Shown in pieces: positions 7,966 to 17,173 of a stretch of 64,000 nt of DNA (positions within the stretch are counted from its first letter, which is position 1; every line of letters starts with the position of its first letter). Below the pieces are notes generated by a model, which saw only the letters and a list, made by a program, of their open reading frames with translations, made no database searches and was not told the origin of the DNA. The stretch comes from Acidovorax sp. A79 (GTDB lineage: Bacteria; Pseudomonadota; Gammaproteobacteria; Burkholderiales; Burkholderiaceae_C). The DNA lies in assembly GCF_041154505.1 (NCBI RefSeq), contig NZ_AP028672.1, positions 3,140,501-3,204,500 of the forward strand. Reading direction: 5' to 3'. Position numbers and translations under genes: made by a program.

Positions 7966-9495
7966 TCAGGCGGGCGCGCTCTGCCGCATGCTGCCCGTCT
8001 CCACGTAGCGCTGGTGCCAGGACAGTGCCTCGCCCAGCAGGTGCGGCGTGTGCTGGCCCACGGCGCCGCGCTTGGCGCGGGCCACATAGTCGTGCAGGGC
8101 CGGGCGGAAGTCGGGGTGCGCGCAGCGGTCGATGATGAGCTCGGCCCGCTGCGTGGGCGAGTGGCCGCGCAGGTCGGCCAGGCCCTGTTCGGTGACGAGG
8201 ATCTGCACGTCGTGCTCGGTGTGGTCCACGTGCGAGGCCATGGGCACGATGCACGAGATCGAGCCGTTCTTGGCCAGCGAGGGCGTCATGAAGATCGACA
8301 GGTACGCATTGCGCGCGAAGTCGCCCGAGCCGCCGATGCCGTTCATGATGGCCGAGCCCATGATGTGGGTGGAGTTGACGTTGCCGTAGATGTCGGCCTC
8401 GATCATGCCGTTCATCGCGATCAGGCCCATGCGGCGGATCAGCTCCGGGTGGTTGCTGATCTCCTGCGGGCGCAGCACGATGCGCTGCTTGTAGTACTCG
8501 ATGCGCTCGTTGAAGTCCTGCATCGCCGCCGGGCTGAGCGACAGGGCGGTGGCCGAGGCGCTGGCGAGCTTGCCCGAGCGCAGCATGTCCAGCATGCCGT
8601 CCTGCAGCACCTCGGTGTAGGCCGTGAGGTTTTCGAACGGGCCGTTGTTCAGCCCCGCCAGCACCGCGTTGGCGATGTTGCCCACGCCCGACTGCAGCGG
8701 CAGCAGGTCCCGGGGCAGCCGGCCCTTCTTCACCTCGTGCTGCAGGAACTCGATGATGTGGCCCGCGATGCGGTTCGAGGTGTCGTCGGGCGCGGCGTAG
8801 ACGCTGTTGCGGTCGGGCTGGTCCGTCACCACCACCGCGATCACCTTGGACGGGTCGCAGCGCAGGTAGGGCTCGCCGATGCGCTCGTCGGGCCGCGTCA
8901 TCGGGATGGGCCTGCGGTGTGGCGGCACGTCGGTGCCGTAGTAGATGTCGTGCATCCCTTCCAGGCCCGGGTTGTGCCAGGCATTCACTTCCAGGATGAC
9001 CTTGTCGGCCTGGTCCAGCCAGGTCTTGTTGTTGCCCACCGAGGACGAGGGGATCAGCCGGCCGTCGGGCAGCACGCCCGCCACCTCGACCACGGCCACG
9101 TCGAGCTTGCCCAGGAAGCCGAACCACACGAACTGCGCCACGTGCGACAGGTGGATGTCCACGTACTGCATGTGGCCTGCATTGATCTGGCGGCGCACCG
9201 TGGGGTCGGACTGGTAGGGCAGTCGCATCTCGATGCCGTCCACCTGGGCCAGCGCGCCGTCCAGCTCAGGCGCGGTGCTGGCTCCCGTCCACAGCCCGAT
9301 CTTGAAACCATGGCCTTGCGCGTTCAGGCTTTCGATGCGCCGCGCCAGCGCGCCGGGCACGGCCTTGGGGTAGCCCGCGCCGGTGAAGCCGCTCATGCCC
9401 ACATGGGCACCGGCAGGGATCAGGGCGGCAGCCTCGTCGGCGGACATGGTGCGGGAGAGAAAGTCGGGGTACAGCACCCGATCGGCCAGGGACAT
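7966..9495 (-). CDS. Succinyl-CoA:acetate CoA-transferase / acetyl-CoA hydrolase family
   Basis: A 509-residue class I CoA-transferase related to Acetobacter AarC. The order of motifs fits that family: GMSGFTGAGYPKAVP near residue 35, GVGNIANAVLAGL near 270, and TAYTEVLQDG, whose Glu (about residue 295) aligns with the catalytic Glu294 of AarC. The enzyme moves CoA between acetate and succinate and links acetate handling to the TCA cycle. ATG 9495 is preceded by GGAG; an in-frame TTG at 9501 is less likely. A 16-bp palindrome TAAGGGTTAACCCTTA lies about 95 bp upstream. Confidence 0.9.
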   Translation of the reverse strand: MSLADRVLYPDFLSRTMSADEAAALIPAGAHVGMSGFTGAGYPKAVPGALARRIESLNAQGHGFKIGLWTGASTAPELDGALAQVDGIEMRLPYQSDPTVRRQINAGHMQYVDIHLSHVAQFVWFGFLGKLDVAVVEVAGVLPDGRLIPSSSVGNNKTWLDQADKVILEVNAWHNPGLEGMHDIYYGTDVPPHRRPIPMTRPDERIGEPYLRCDPSKVIAVVVTDQPDRNSVYAAPDDTSNRIAGHIIEFLQHEVKKGRLPRDLLPLQSGVGNIANAVLAGLNNGPFENLTAYTEVLQDGMLDMLRSGKLASASATALSLSPAAMQDFNERIEYYKQRIVLRPQEISNHPELIRRMGLIAMNGMIEADIYGNVNSTHIMGSAIMNGIGGSGDFARNAYLSIFMTPSLAKNGSISCIVPMASHVDHTEHDVQILVTEQGLADLRGHSPTQRAELIIDRCAHPDFRPALHDYVARAKRGAVGQHTPHLLGEALSWHQRYVETGSMRQSAPA

Positions 9496-9590
9496 GAACA
9501 AACTCCGCGAAAAGAAAAGAGGCCACCCGCCCGGTGAGCGGATGGCCCCGTGGACAAAACCCAGGATGCTAGCCGTCGTTCCTTACAAAT

Positions 9591-9606
9591 TAAGGGTTAA
9601 CCCTTA
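9591..9606. promoter_or_regulatory. Perfect palindrome TAAGGGTTAACCCTTA, site 2
   Basis: A 16-bp perfect palindrome flanked by ACAAAT on both sides, between the CoA-transferase start (9495) and the permease stop (9638). It is the best-conserved of three related sites and is well placed to control the CoA-transferase. Confidence 0.6.
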
Positions 9607-9637
9607 CAAATGTGGTACGTCCGCTCACGCCCACAGA

Positions 9638-10927
9638 TTACGCCGCTTTGCGGTTGAGCAAGGCATACAGCAGGATGGCGCCGAACGTGGCCGTGCCGAT
9701 GCCGCCCAGCGCGAACTGGCCGAACTTGAGCGTGAAGTCGCCCGTGCCCAGGATGAGCGTGATGGCCGCGACGATCAGGTTCTTGTTCTGCGAGAAGTCC
9801 ACCTTGTTGTCCACCCAGATCTTGGCCCCGGCCACGGCGATCAGGCCGAACACCACGATGGAGACGCCCCCCATCACCGGCAGCGGAATGGTCTGGATCA
9901 GCGCGCCGAACTTGGGGGAAAAGCCCAGCACCAGCGCGAACACGCCCGCCAGCAGGAACACGGCGGTGGAATAGATCTTGGTCGCGGCCATCACGCCGAT
10001 GTTCTCGGCATAGGTCGTCACGCCCGTGCCGCCCACGCCGCCGCTCACCATGGTGGCCACGCCGTCGCCGATGAACGCACGGCCCATGTAGCGGTCCAGG
10101 TCGCGGCCGGTCATGGCCGTCACGGCCTTGATGTGGCCCAGGTTCTCCGCCACCAGGATGATGGCCACCGGGGCGATCAGCAGCATCGCGTTGCCGTCGA
10201 ACACCGGCGCGGCGAAGTTGGGCATGCCCACCCATGCCGCGTTCGCCAGGATCGACAGGTCGATGGGCTTGCCCAGGCCCAGGCCGTTGGTGAGCACCGC
10301 GTAGATGATGCTCGCCACGATCAGCCCCACCAGGATCAAGAGGCGCTGCACCATGCCGCGCGTGAGCACGGCCACCAGGCCCACGCTCACGAAGGTCACG
10401 ACCTGCATCCAGCTGTCGAAATTGCTCGCCGCCATGTTCTTGATCGGAATGCCCGCCAGGTTCAGCCCGATCACCGCGACGACCGAGCCCGTGACCACGG
10501 GCGGCATGAAGCGCTCGATCCAGCCCGTGCCGATGGCCTGCACCAGCGCGCCGATCAGCGTGTAGAGCAGGCCGCAGGCGATGATGCCGCCCAGGGCGAC
10601 GGCGATGTTGCCGTTGGCCCCCTTGCCCGCATAGCCCGTGGCCGCGATCACCACCCCGATGAAGGCAAAGCTCGAACCCAGGTAGCTGGGCACCCTGCCG
10701 CCCGTCACCAGGAAGAAGATCAGCGTGCCCACGCCGCTCATCAGGATGGCCACGTTGGGGTCGAACCCCATCAGGATGGGCGCCAGCACCGTGGCGCCGA
10801 ACATGGCGATCACGTGCTGCACGCCCATCGCCGTCGTCTGCGGCCAGGGCAGCCGTTCGTCGGGCGCGATCACTCCGCCCTGCTGCAGCACGGCCGCGCT
10901 TTTTTCTTGCCAGTTCATGAATCCCAT
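9638..10927 (-). CDS. Uracil/xanthine permease (NCS2, UraA-like)
   Basis: A 429-residue inner-membrane nucleobase:proton symporter with about 14 hydrophobic segments. NCS2 hallmarks are readable: the [15 protein letters not shown] segment near residue 80, the conserved [18 protein letters not shown] in the middle (Glu of AENLGH is the substrate-binding position in UraA), and [22 protein letters not shown]. Uracil is the likely substrate given the UraA-like core, but xanthine carriers share the fold. ATG 10927 has AAGGA 7 bp upstream. The gene appears monocistronic. Confidence 0.9.
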   Translation of the reverse strand: MGFMNWQEKSAAVLQQGGVIAPDERLPWPQTTAMGVQHVIAMFGATVLAPILMGFDPNVAILMSGVGTLIFFLVTGGRVPSYLGSSFAFIGVVIAATGYAGKGANGNIAVALGGIIACGLLYTLIGALVQAIGTGWIERFMPPVVTGSVVAVIGLNLAGIPIKNMAASNFDSWMQVVTFVSVGLVAVLTRGMVQRLLILVGLIVASIIYAVLTNGLGLGKPIDLSILANAAWVGMPNFAAPVFDGNAMLLIAPVAIILVAENLGHIKAVTAMTGRDLDRYMGRAFIGDGVATMVSGGVGGTGVTTYAENIGVMAATKIYSTAVFLLAGVFALVLGFSPKFGALIQTIPLPVMGGVSIVVFGLIAVAGAKIWVDNKVDFSQNKNLIVAAITLILGTGDFTLKFGQFALGGIGTATFGAILLYALLNRKAA

Positions 10928-11083
10928 GTGTGTTGTTCCTTGTAGTTCGAGGCGCGAATGCTAGTGGATGAATGCGCACGTGGACGATGAACTTCGCCAG
11001 GCGAAGGTGCGAGGCGGCGGGAACGGTAGGATGGCTGCCTCACAGCGGCGGGCAAGAGGGCCGGCCCTCACCCGACGTCCACC

Positions 11084-11848
11084 ATGCCGCCATCCGCCCC
11101 ATCCTGCCCGTCGTGCCGCCAGCCCATGGAGGCCCATTCGTTCACCAGCAACACCGGGCACACGCTGGAGCTGGACATCTGCTACGCCTGCCAGGGCCTC
11201 TGGCTGGACCGGCACGAGAACCTCAAGCTCTCGCCCCAGGCGGTGGTGGACCTGTTCCGCCTGCTGCACGAACACCGCACCCATGAACACCGCCCGCTGC
11301 AGGCGCGCATGGCCTGCCCGCGCTGCAGCTGCGCGCTGGACCAGGGCTTCGACGTGGTGCGCAGCGGCCGCTACATGACCTACCGCTGCGCGCGCCAGCA
11401 CGGGCGGTTCAGCACCTTTTCCTCCTTCATGGTCGAAAAGGGCTTCGTGCGCCACATGACGCGCCCCGAGATCGACGACCTGGCCCGGCGCGTGGGCGCC
11501 ATCTACTGCACCAGCTGCGGCGCGCCCGTGGACATCCGCAAGGACCACGCCTGCCCCTACTGCCGCGCGGCGTTCTCGCTCATCGACCCCGACGCCGTGG
11601 TGCGCGCGATGGAGGGCTACGCCCGGGCTGGCGCCCGCCCGGCCCAGGCCGCGCACGGCACGCCGGCGGCGACCGTGGACATTGGCGATGCCCTGGTGGC
11701 GCTGGAGCGCGACCGCAGCCGGGCCGAGCGCGAGCGGCAAAAGAGTGCCTTCAGCGGCGCGCGGGATGGCGATGGCGACTCCTTCACCGGCGACCTGCTG
11801 GCCGCGGGCGTCTCGCTGGTCTGGGAGGTGTTGACCAAGCGGGTGTAG
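11084..11848 (+). CDS. Zinc-ribbon protein with TFIIB-type zinc fingers
   Basis: A 254-residue protein with three zinc-binding cysteine clusters: CPSCRQPM...CYACQGLWLD (residues about 8-44), CPRCSCALD...C (about 78-101), and CTSCGAPVDIRKDHACPYC (about 145-163). The first matches the zf-TFIIB domain found in many bacterial proteins of unknown role (pattern CPxC...C.xCxGxWLD). The C-terminal third is charged and ends in a short hydrophobic stretch. No catalytic motif is seen; protein or nucleic-acid binding through the zinc knuckles is a guess. Confidence 0.75.
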   Translation: MPPSAPSCPSCRQPMEAHSFTSNTGHTLELDICYACQGLWLDRHENLKLSPQAVVDLFRLLHEHRTHEHRPLQARMACPRCSCALDQGFDVVRSGRYMTYRCARQHGRFSTFSSFMVEKGFVRHMTRPEIDDLARRVGAIYCTSCGAPVDIRKDHACPYCRAAFSLIDPDAVVRAMEGYARAGARPAQAAHGTPAATVDIGDALVALERDRSRAERERQKSAFSGARDGDGDSFTGDLLAAGVSLVWEVLTKRV

Positions 11849-12079
11849 CCGCGCCGGCCATTTCCCGCGTTTGCATATACCCTTGCGCGGCCCTGCGAAA
11901 TGGGCACACCGGACCGGGTTCGGACCACAATGGCGTTCGCAGACTTCCCGGCGGCCCCAGTCCGTCGCCGCAGTCTCCCGTGGCGGCCAGCAGCCTGTGC
12001 GCGTGGCCGCCGTACTGCCTGACCCCGTCCATCCATTCCGCCAAACGGGGCGCCCCTGCGACCACAGGAGGAGACGATC

Positions 12080-13006
12080 TTGCCGCTGCAGCCGCACCGA
12101 AGCCGACGCCGTCCCCGGGCATCCGCCGGGCGGGCGCCCGCGCCACGCAGCGCCGCGGCACCGGCCCCGCTGCGGCACGCGCCCTTGCCCGCCGTGCCCA
12201 GCACCCTCCTCATCCCGCTGGCGGCGCGGGCGCGGGGCAACCATTACTTTCCCTGGCTGGCCTGCGGCGATGCGGTGGCCGCCGGGCTGCTGGAGCGGCT
12301 GGGCACCGATGTGGAGCCCTACCTCAACGACCTGCCCACCGTGCTGAACGTGCTGTGGCGCACCCGGATCATCCGGGACACCGCGCAGGGCTTCTTCCTC
12401 AGGCACCCCGGGGGCCAGGGCGTGAACCTGGGCTGCGGCCTGTCGCACCATTTCCAGTGGCTGGACACCGGCGCCAACCACTGGCTCGACGCCGACCTGC
12501 CCGAGGTGATGGCGCTGCGACGGCAACTGCTGCCCGCGCGGTGCCCGCGCACACGGCTGGCCGAGGCGGACATCACCCAGCCCGGCTGGTGGCGCCGGCT
12601 GGGCCTGCCGCCGCGCGCGGCGGGGAGCGGGGCGGCAGCGGCGCCCGTGCTGGTGGTGTGCGAGGGCGTGCTCATGTACCTGGAGCCAGGCCAGGTGCAG
12701 GCGGTGCTGCACGAGTTCGCGCAGTGCGCGCCCCCGGGCTCGCGCCTGGTGCTGGACGTGCTCACCCACCGGGCCGTGGGCACGGCCGGCCGGCACGCGA
12801 GCGTGGGGCCCACGGGGGCCGAGTTCCGCTGGGGCCTGGCACGCCTGGCCGACCTGTCCGCCGCGCACCCGCGCCTGGCGCTGCGGCACGCGCACAGCGT
12901 GGCGGAATGCTATGGCTGGGCGGGCCTGGCGCTGGAGACCCTGTGGTGGCCCTGGCTGGGCGCGCCGCTGTACGGCATGGTGGAGCTGGAAGTCACCATC
13001 CCCTGA
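12080..13006 (+). CDS. SAM-dependent methyltransferase of the leucine carboxyl methyltransferase family
   Basis: A 308-residue Ppm1/Tcmp-type methyltransferase. The SAM-binding loop is QGVNLGCGLSHHFQWLD (about residues 113-129), and the family block VCEGVLMYLEPGQVQAVL (about 192-209) follows. The start is taken as TTG 12080 because a full AGGAGGAG lies 6 bp upstream; no ATG with a good ribosome site precedes the domain. Distant homologues methylate polyketide-like small molecules; the substrate here is unknown. The N-terminal 35 residues are low-complexity Arg/Ala/Pro. Confidence 0.78.
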   Translation: MPLQPHRSRRRPRASAGRAPAPRSAAAPAPLRHAPLPAVPSTLLIPLAARARGNHYFPWLACGDAVAAGLLERLGTDVEPYLNDLPTVLNVLWRTRIIRDTAQGFFLRHPGGQGVNLGCGLSHHFQWLDTGANHWLDADLPEVMALRRQLLPARCPRTRLAEADITQPGWWRRLGLPPRAAGSGAAAAPVLVVCEGVLMYLEPGQVQAVLHEFAQCAPPGSRLVLDVLTHRAVGTAGRHASVGPTGAEFRWGLARLADLSAAHPRLALRHAHSVAECYGWAGLALETLWWPWLGAPLYGMVELEVTIP

Positions 13007-13108
13007 GCGCCCATGGCGTGGGCGCGGGCGCTGCCACTTCTTCCCTTCCGCGCGTGGAAAGGGGGCGGCACCCGGTGGCGGCCGGCGGGCTGGGCGGCGG
13101 CGGACGTG

Positions 13109-14434
13109 TCACTGCCGTGCCAGGCGCCCCAGCAGCTCGGTCCACGCGGGCGGCTTGCCGGTGAGCTGCCCCACGATGGCCGCCTGCAGCGGTGGCAGGC
13201 GCCGGGCGCCCTGCAGCACCAGCTGGCGCAGCAGGCGGGGCAGGGGGCGGGCATCGGTGTACAGCCGCACGATGGCGTTCGTGCCTTCGTAGATCGGCCA
13301 TGCGTGGTGGTGGTGCGCGCGTCCATAGCCGGACAGGATTGCGCTGTCTCCGATATCGCGGCCCTGGCCGCGCGCGGCCAGCAGGGCGGCGGTCAGGCGC
13401 TCCACGCCGGCCAGGCCCAGGTTGTAGCCGTGGGCCGTCACCGGGTGCATGCCCACGGCCGCGTCGCCCAGCAGCGCGCAGCGGTGGGCGGCAAAGCGAT
13501 CCGCGTACACGGCCACCAGCGGGTAGGCGTGGCGTTCTCCGTCGAGCTGCATGGGCCCCAGGCGGTTGTCGAACTGCGCCCGCACCTGGGCGGCAAAGGC
13601 GTCGGCGGGCAACGCCATCAGCGTGGCGGCATCCGCAGCGCCTGCGGTGACCACGACCGAGCACCGGTGCGGGCTGCCGGCCGTGTCGGCCGCGTCTGCG
13701 GCATCCACCGCATCCGGCAGGGGCAGGATGGCCAGCGTGCGTTCGTAGCCGAAACACTCGTGCGCCACGCCGCCATGGGGCCGGGCATGGCGCATGCGGC
13801 AGACGATCACGGTGCGGCCGAAGTCCGCCATGCGCGCGCCAATGCCCAGCTGGCGCCGCGTGGCCGAGAAGCGGCTGTCCGCCGCGACCAGCAAGGGCGC
13901 CTGCAGGCGCTGGGGTGAAGGGGCCTCCGCGTCCGGGGCCGTGTCTGTGGGGGCAGGCAGGCGGTACTCCAGCTCGGCATGCGTGGCCAGGGTGGCCACG
14001 CGCGTCACCTGGGCGCCGGTGACGATGCGCACGCCGGGCGTTTGCGCGGCCACCGCATAGGCGGTGCGGCGCAGCGCGTGGTTGGGGACCATGAAGCCCA
14101 GCGCCCCGTGGCCCGAGCGCTGGGCGTCGAGCTGCAGCGCGCTGCGCTGGCCGAGCGGCCCGTCATGCACCTGGGCCTCGCGGATGGCGCCGGTCTCGTG
14201 CGGCGCCAGTTGCGCCCAGGTGCCCAGCCGCTGGAGCGTGGCGCGGCTGGGGTGGGTCAGCGCGATCTCGCGGCCGTCGGGCGCGGGGGCGGCCAGCGCG
14301 GCCTGGGGCTGCTGCTCGACCACCGTGGCCGTGAAACCGGCGTGGGCCAGGGAAATGGCCAGCGACAGGCCCGCGGGCCCCGCGCCGACGATGAGGACAT
14401 CGCTGTGGGAGGAGGAGGAGAAGGAGGAAGTCAT
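13109..14434 (-). CDS. ubiM: FAD-dependent ubiquinone hydroxylase UbiM
   Basis: A 441-residue flavoprotein monooxygenase of the UbiH/UbiF group, matching UbiM, a hydroxylase of ubiquinone biosynthesis. The Rossmann motif VLIVGAGPAGLSLAISLAHAG is at residues 12-32, the UbiM-like block DGREIALTHPSRATLQRLG follows, then LVAADSRFSATRRQLGIG, and the FAD-contact motif ALLGDAAVGMHPVTAHGYNLGL. ATG 14434 sits directly before the FAD fold; the frame to 14620 would include a dispersed repeat. No other ubi gene is adjacent. Confidence 0.85.
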   Translation of the reverse strand: MTSSFSSSSHSDVLIVGAGPAGLSLAISLAHAGFTATVVEQQPQAALAAPAPDGREIALTHPSRATLQRLGTWAQLAPHETGAIREAQVHDGPLGQRSALQLDAQRSGHGALGFMVPNHALRRTAYAVAAQTPGVRIVTGAQVTRVATLATHAELEYRLPAPTDTAPDAEAPSPQRLQAPLLVAADSRFSATRRQLGIGARMADFGRTVIVCRMRHARPHGGVAHECFGYERTLAILPLPDAVDAADAADTAGSPHRCSVVVTAGAADAATLMALPADAFAAQVRAQFDNRLGPMQLDGERHAYPLVAVYADRFAAHRCALLGDAAVGMHPVTAHGYNLGLAGVERLTAALLAARGQGRDIGDSAILSGYGRAHHHHAWPIYEGTNAIVRLYTDARPLPRLLRQLVLQGARRLPPLQAAIVGQLTGKPPAWTELLGRLARQ

Positions 14435-14552
14435 GGCAGGAAAAGGCAGGAGGTGGACAGCCTGGTACGCACCCCCGCGACCGGAGGGGATCGCCTGCCA
14501 TTGTGGATGCGCTCCGCGCGCCGGGGGTTGCCCTGCGTCAAGTGTGCGCGCA

Positions 14553-14608
14553 GGATATGCTATTAAATATATAGCTGTCGGCGCTGATGTATTCAGCGCT
14601 AGGGGCCC
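14553..14608 (+). repeat. Dispersed 3'-end repeat, family 1, copy B
   Basis: GGATATGCTATTAAATATATAGCTGTCGGCGCTGATGTATTCAGCGCTAGGGGCC contains the ATAGCTG box, GGCGCTGA / TCAGCGCT arms and GGCC end. It starts about 22 bp beyond the stop of the membrane-protein gene at 14631 (minus strand). Confidence 0.75.
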
Positions 14609-14630
14609 CAAAGACCCCAAGGCCCGTGGA

Positions 14631-15062
14631 TCAGGCCCGGGCCGGCTTGCGCGGCGGGCGCTTGGCCGCTTTCTTCTTTCCGGCGCCGCCGGCAGGCTTG
14701 CCGCGCAGGTGCAGGCCCCAGGTGACCAGCAGCCACAGGTACGACGCCAGCACGCTGTAGGCCGCCACGGCCGCCAGCGACAGGGGCGGGGCGGTGATGG
14801 AGCGCGGATTGGCCATGGTTTCCAGCAGCTGGCGGGTGCCGGCGCCCAGCACGGCCTCGCGGCTGCCCGAACGGGCCATGCGCGCCGCCATGAAGATGAA
14901 GAACTCCATCAGCAGCGCGCCGATCAGGAAACACGCCAGCAGGGCCAGCAGGTGCGAGAACGCGCGGCGGTCGCCCTTGGCCAGGAAATAGAAGGCCGAC
15001 ACCAGCACCAGCGCGGGCAACAGCAGGGCCAGGGCGGGCCAGGCGGACAGGAGAGCGTGCAT
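14631..15062 (-). CDS. Hypothetical four-helix inner-membrane protein
   Basis: A 143-residue protein with three or four hydrophobic segments (roughly residues 5-26, 36-58 and 90-115) and a strongly basic C-terminus (GKKKAAKRPPRKPARA) that should stay in the cytoplasm. No family motif was recognised. ATG 15062 was chosen because the upstream extension is not hydrophobic and is unusually arginine-rich. It lies 197 bp upstream of ubiM on the same strand, separated by a dispersed repeat. Confidence 0.65.
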   Translation of the reverse strand: MHALLSAWPALALLLPALVLVSAFYFLAKGDRRAFSHLLALLACFLIGALLMEFFIFMAARMARSGSREAVLGAGTRQLLETMANPRSITAPPLSLAAVAAYSVLASYLWLLVTWGLHLRGKPAGGAGKKKAAKRPPRKPARA

Positions 15063-15293
15063 CGGAGACAACAGGTAGCGGCGTGGGGCCACCGGTGGCA
15101 GGCAGCACACCGGTGAATCATCGGCAAGAGCGGCCCTGGGGGCACGCACGACTGCGGATGATAGGCGCTGGCCGCGTCCTGTTCGCCTTGCGGCTGTAAC
15201 TGTTGGCGACACCGCGCGGCGGAGCGCCGAGCCACCCCGCACCGCCCGCTGCGCCGCGCGGCCCCCCGCCGGGCCCCCTGGCTCCCGGGCCCG

Positions 15294-16211
15294 TCAGCGT
15301 GGATGGCCCGGGCCCGCCACAAAATCGGCCACGGCCGCCAGCACGCCATCCTGCTGCAGGATCTTGCGGTGGCCCAGCCCTTCGGTGGCCAGCAGCGTGG
15401 CGCCAGGAATGTGGTCGCGGTAGGCCTCGCCATCGGCAAAGCGGTTGATGCGGTCGCCCCGGTCGTGCACCACCAGGGTGGGCAGCGCGATGCGCGGACC
15501 CACGGCCGGGGGCTCGAACTGGCGCATCAGGATGCCCTCGCGCGCCTCGATGCGCCGCTGCATGGAAGCGCGCGTGCGCTCCGACAGGCCGAACACCTGC
15601 GCGAACAGGCGCGTGTATTCGTGGGGCGACGCGGGCGGCGCCAGCAGCACCAGCCGCCCGGTGGCCAGGCCCCGGCTGGCCGCATGGGCCGCCGCGTTGG
15701 CCGCGAGCGAATGGGCCACCACGGCGCTGGGCGCCGAATCCTGCGCATGCAGGCGGGCGGTGGCGTATTCGATGGCGCGCGCGAACTGCGGCAGGTTGCT
15801 CACGCGGCCCCGGCTGCCGCCGTGCGCGGGCAGGTCCACCAGCACCGGGCGCAGGCCCCGCGCGGCCAGGGCGCCGGCCAGCGGCAGCATCTGGCGCGCG
15901 TGGCCGCCCCAGCCGTGCAGCAGCAGCACCGTGGGGCCGTGCGGCTGGGCCTGGGGCAGGTAAAGCGTGATCTCGGCGTCTTCGAACGGCCAGCGTTCCG
16001 TGCGCCAGTGGCCGGGCGGCACGGCGCTGCGGCCCGGTTTGCGCAGGGGCAGGGGCGTGCCGAAAAGGCGGTAGGCCGCGCGCACGGCCAGCGCGGGCCA
16101 CAGGCGCTCGGTGGTGCCCAGCGCCACGCGCAGCAGGCGCATGCCGGGGTGTTCGCCGTAGAAGCTGGACGTGGCCTGCAGGGCGGTGGAGGAGGAAGGG
16201 GAGGCGTTCAT
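15294..16211 (-). CDS. Alpha/beta-hydrolase
   Basis: A 305-residue serine hydrolase. The oxyanion strand LLLHGWGGHARQM (about residue 93) and the nucleophile elbow VVAHSLAANAA (about residue 166) are clear; the elbow is AHSLA rather than the usual GxSxG. The acid (HDRGDRINRF) and the catalytic His (TEGLGHRKIL) are in place. It is the last gene of a minus-strand set headed by a TetR regulator, with a TetR-type operator just upstream of the small ORF that precedes it. Substrate unknown. Confidence 0.85.
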   Translation of the reverse strand: MNASPSSSTALQATSSFYGEHPGMRLLRVALGTTERLWPALAVRAAYRLFGTPLPLRKPGRSAVPPGHWRTERWPFEDAEITLYLPQAQPHGPTVLLLHGWGGHARQMLPLAGALAARGLRPVLVDLPAHGGSRGRVSNLPQFARAIEYATARLHAQDSAPSAVVAHSLAANAAAHAASRGLATGRLVLLAPPASPHEYTRLFAQVFGLSERTRASMQRRIEAREGILMRQFEPPAVGPRIALPTLVVHDRGDRINRFADGEAYRDHIPGATLLATEGLGHRKILQQDGVLAAVADFVAGPGHPR

Positions 16212-16258
16212 GGGGGGCTCCGGAAAGGGAGGGAATGGGGGGCGGACGCGGTGGACGG

Positions 16259-16372
16259 TCAATAGAAGATCCAGTCCCGGTTGCTGCGCGGAAGGCGGGC
16301 GAGTGTCTGGCGCAGCGCCCGGACGGCGCCCGCCGCGGCCACGATGGCGGCGATACCCAAGATGATCAGCAT
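16259..16372 (-). CDS. Small (37-residue) single-span membrane peptide
   Basis: A 37-residue ORF: an N-terminal hydrophobic helix MLIILGIAAIVAAAGAVRAL followed by a basic tail ending DWIFY. AAGGAA lies about 6 bp before the ATG, supporting translation. It sits between the TetR regulator and the hydrolase on the same strand, with an 18-bp palindrome 14 bp upstream of its start codon. No family recognised; it would be missed by ordinary length cut-offs. Confidence 0.55.
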   Translation of the reverse strand: MLIILGIAAIVAAAGAVRALRQTLARLPRSNRDWIFY

Positions 16373-16385
16373 GGTGGTTCCTTTC

Positions 16386-16403
16386 TTCGCACGGTTGTGC
16401 GAA
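16386..16403. promoter_or_regulatory. TetR-type operator, internal site
   Basis: A palindrome TTCGCAC-GGTT-GTGCGAA (7-bp arms, 4-bp centre), between the tetR stop and the 37-residue ORF. It matches 16 of 18 positions of the site in front of tetR, so the same repressor should bind both. Confidence 0.75.
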
Positions 16404-16461
16404 ATTGGGGCAAAGAAAAACAAGAGGCATCCATCGCGCAAGAACAAGCAGAGGGGGAGGA

Positions 16462-17067
16462 TCAGGCGGTCTGATAACTCTTGACGAGGCGCGCCCAGGA
16501 CGCCTCGGTGCGCTGCACTGCCTGCGGATCGCGCAGGAAGCGAACGTCGTGCAACAGGCCCATGGCCATCGCATAGATCTCGCCCACCAGCTGGTCGGGC
16601 GGGGTGTCGGGGGGCAGGTGCCCGGCCTCGATGGACTGGATCACCGTGCGGCGCAGGGCCGCGCGCCAGCGGGTGATCTCGGCGTGCAGCAGGTCGCGCA
16701 GCTCGCCGTCGCGGTCGTCCAGCTCGAAGGCGCCCGCCGTATAGATGCAGCCGGTGAAGGCCTCCACGTCGCGCGTGCGGGCAATCCAGCGGCGCACGAT
16801 CTCGTTGAGGCGCGGCAGGCCCTTGGGGTGCTGCATGGCGGGCACGAACACATCGGCCAGGAAGCGGCGGCCAAACTCCTCGATCACCGCCTTCTGCAGC
16901 GCCTCGCGCGAGCCGGCGCGCGAGAACACGCCGCTCTTGGACAGGCCCACGCGGTCGGCCACCGCCTGCAGGGTGATCGACTCCAGCCCCTCGGCCGCGG
17001 CCAGGTCCAGCGCCGCGCCCACGATGGCCGCGCGGGTGAGTTCTGATTTCTGGGTCTTTGCATCCAT
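16462..17067 (-). CDS. TetR-family transcriptional repressor
   Basis: A 201-residue regulator. The helix-turn-helix lies at residues 10-55 (AAIVGAALDLAAAEGLESITLQAVADRVGLSKSGVFSRAGSREAL). The C-terminal ligand domain resembles the group often annotated YcdC/TetR_C. An operator-like palindrome lies about 10 bp before its start codon and a second one follows the gene, implying autoregulation plus control of the downstream small ORF and hydrolase. The inducer is unknown; a hydrolase substrate is a natural guess. Confidence 0.87.
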   Translation of the reverse strand: MDAKTQKSELTRAAIVGAALDLAAAEGLESITLQAVADRVGLSKSGVFSRAGSREALQKAVIEEFGRRFLADVFVPAMQHPKGLPRLNEIVRRWIARTRDVEAFTGCIYTAGAFELDDRDGELRDLLHAEITRWRAALRRTVIQSIEAGHLPPDTPPDQLVGEIYAMAMGLLHDVRFLRDPQAVQRTEASWARLVKSYQTA

Positions 17068-17076
17068 GGCGCTAAT

Positions 17077-17094
17077 TTAGCACGATTGTGCGAA
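17077..17094. promoter_or_regulatory. TetR-type operator upstream of tetR
   Basis: TTAGCACGATTGTGCGAA, centred about 19 bp upstream of the tetR start codon, with GCAC / GTGC arms. It is the partner of the 16386-16403 site. Confidence 0.75.
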
Positions 17095-17173
17095 ATTCGG
17101 AATTCCCCCTGCTGTCAAGCGGGTGACGGGGATGGCTGGCCTGCGCCCCGTGCCGCTGGTACGCTGCGTCGCC

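Noticed and set aside
9383-10945. A 520-codon plus-strand frame opposite the NCS2 permease
   Set aside because: Same reason; the minus strand encodes a complete permease with known motifs.
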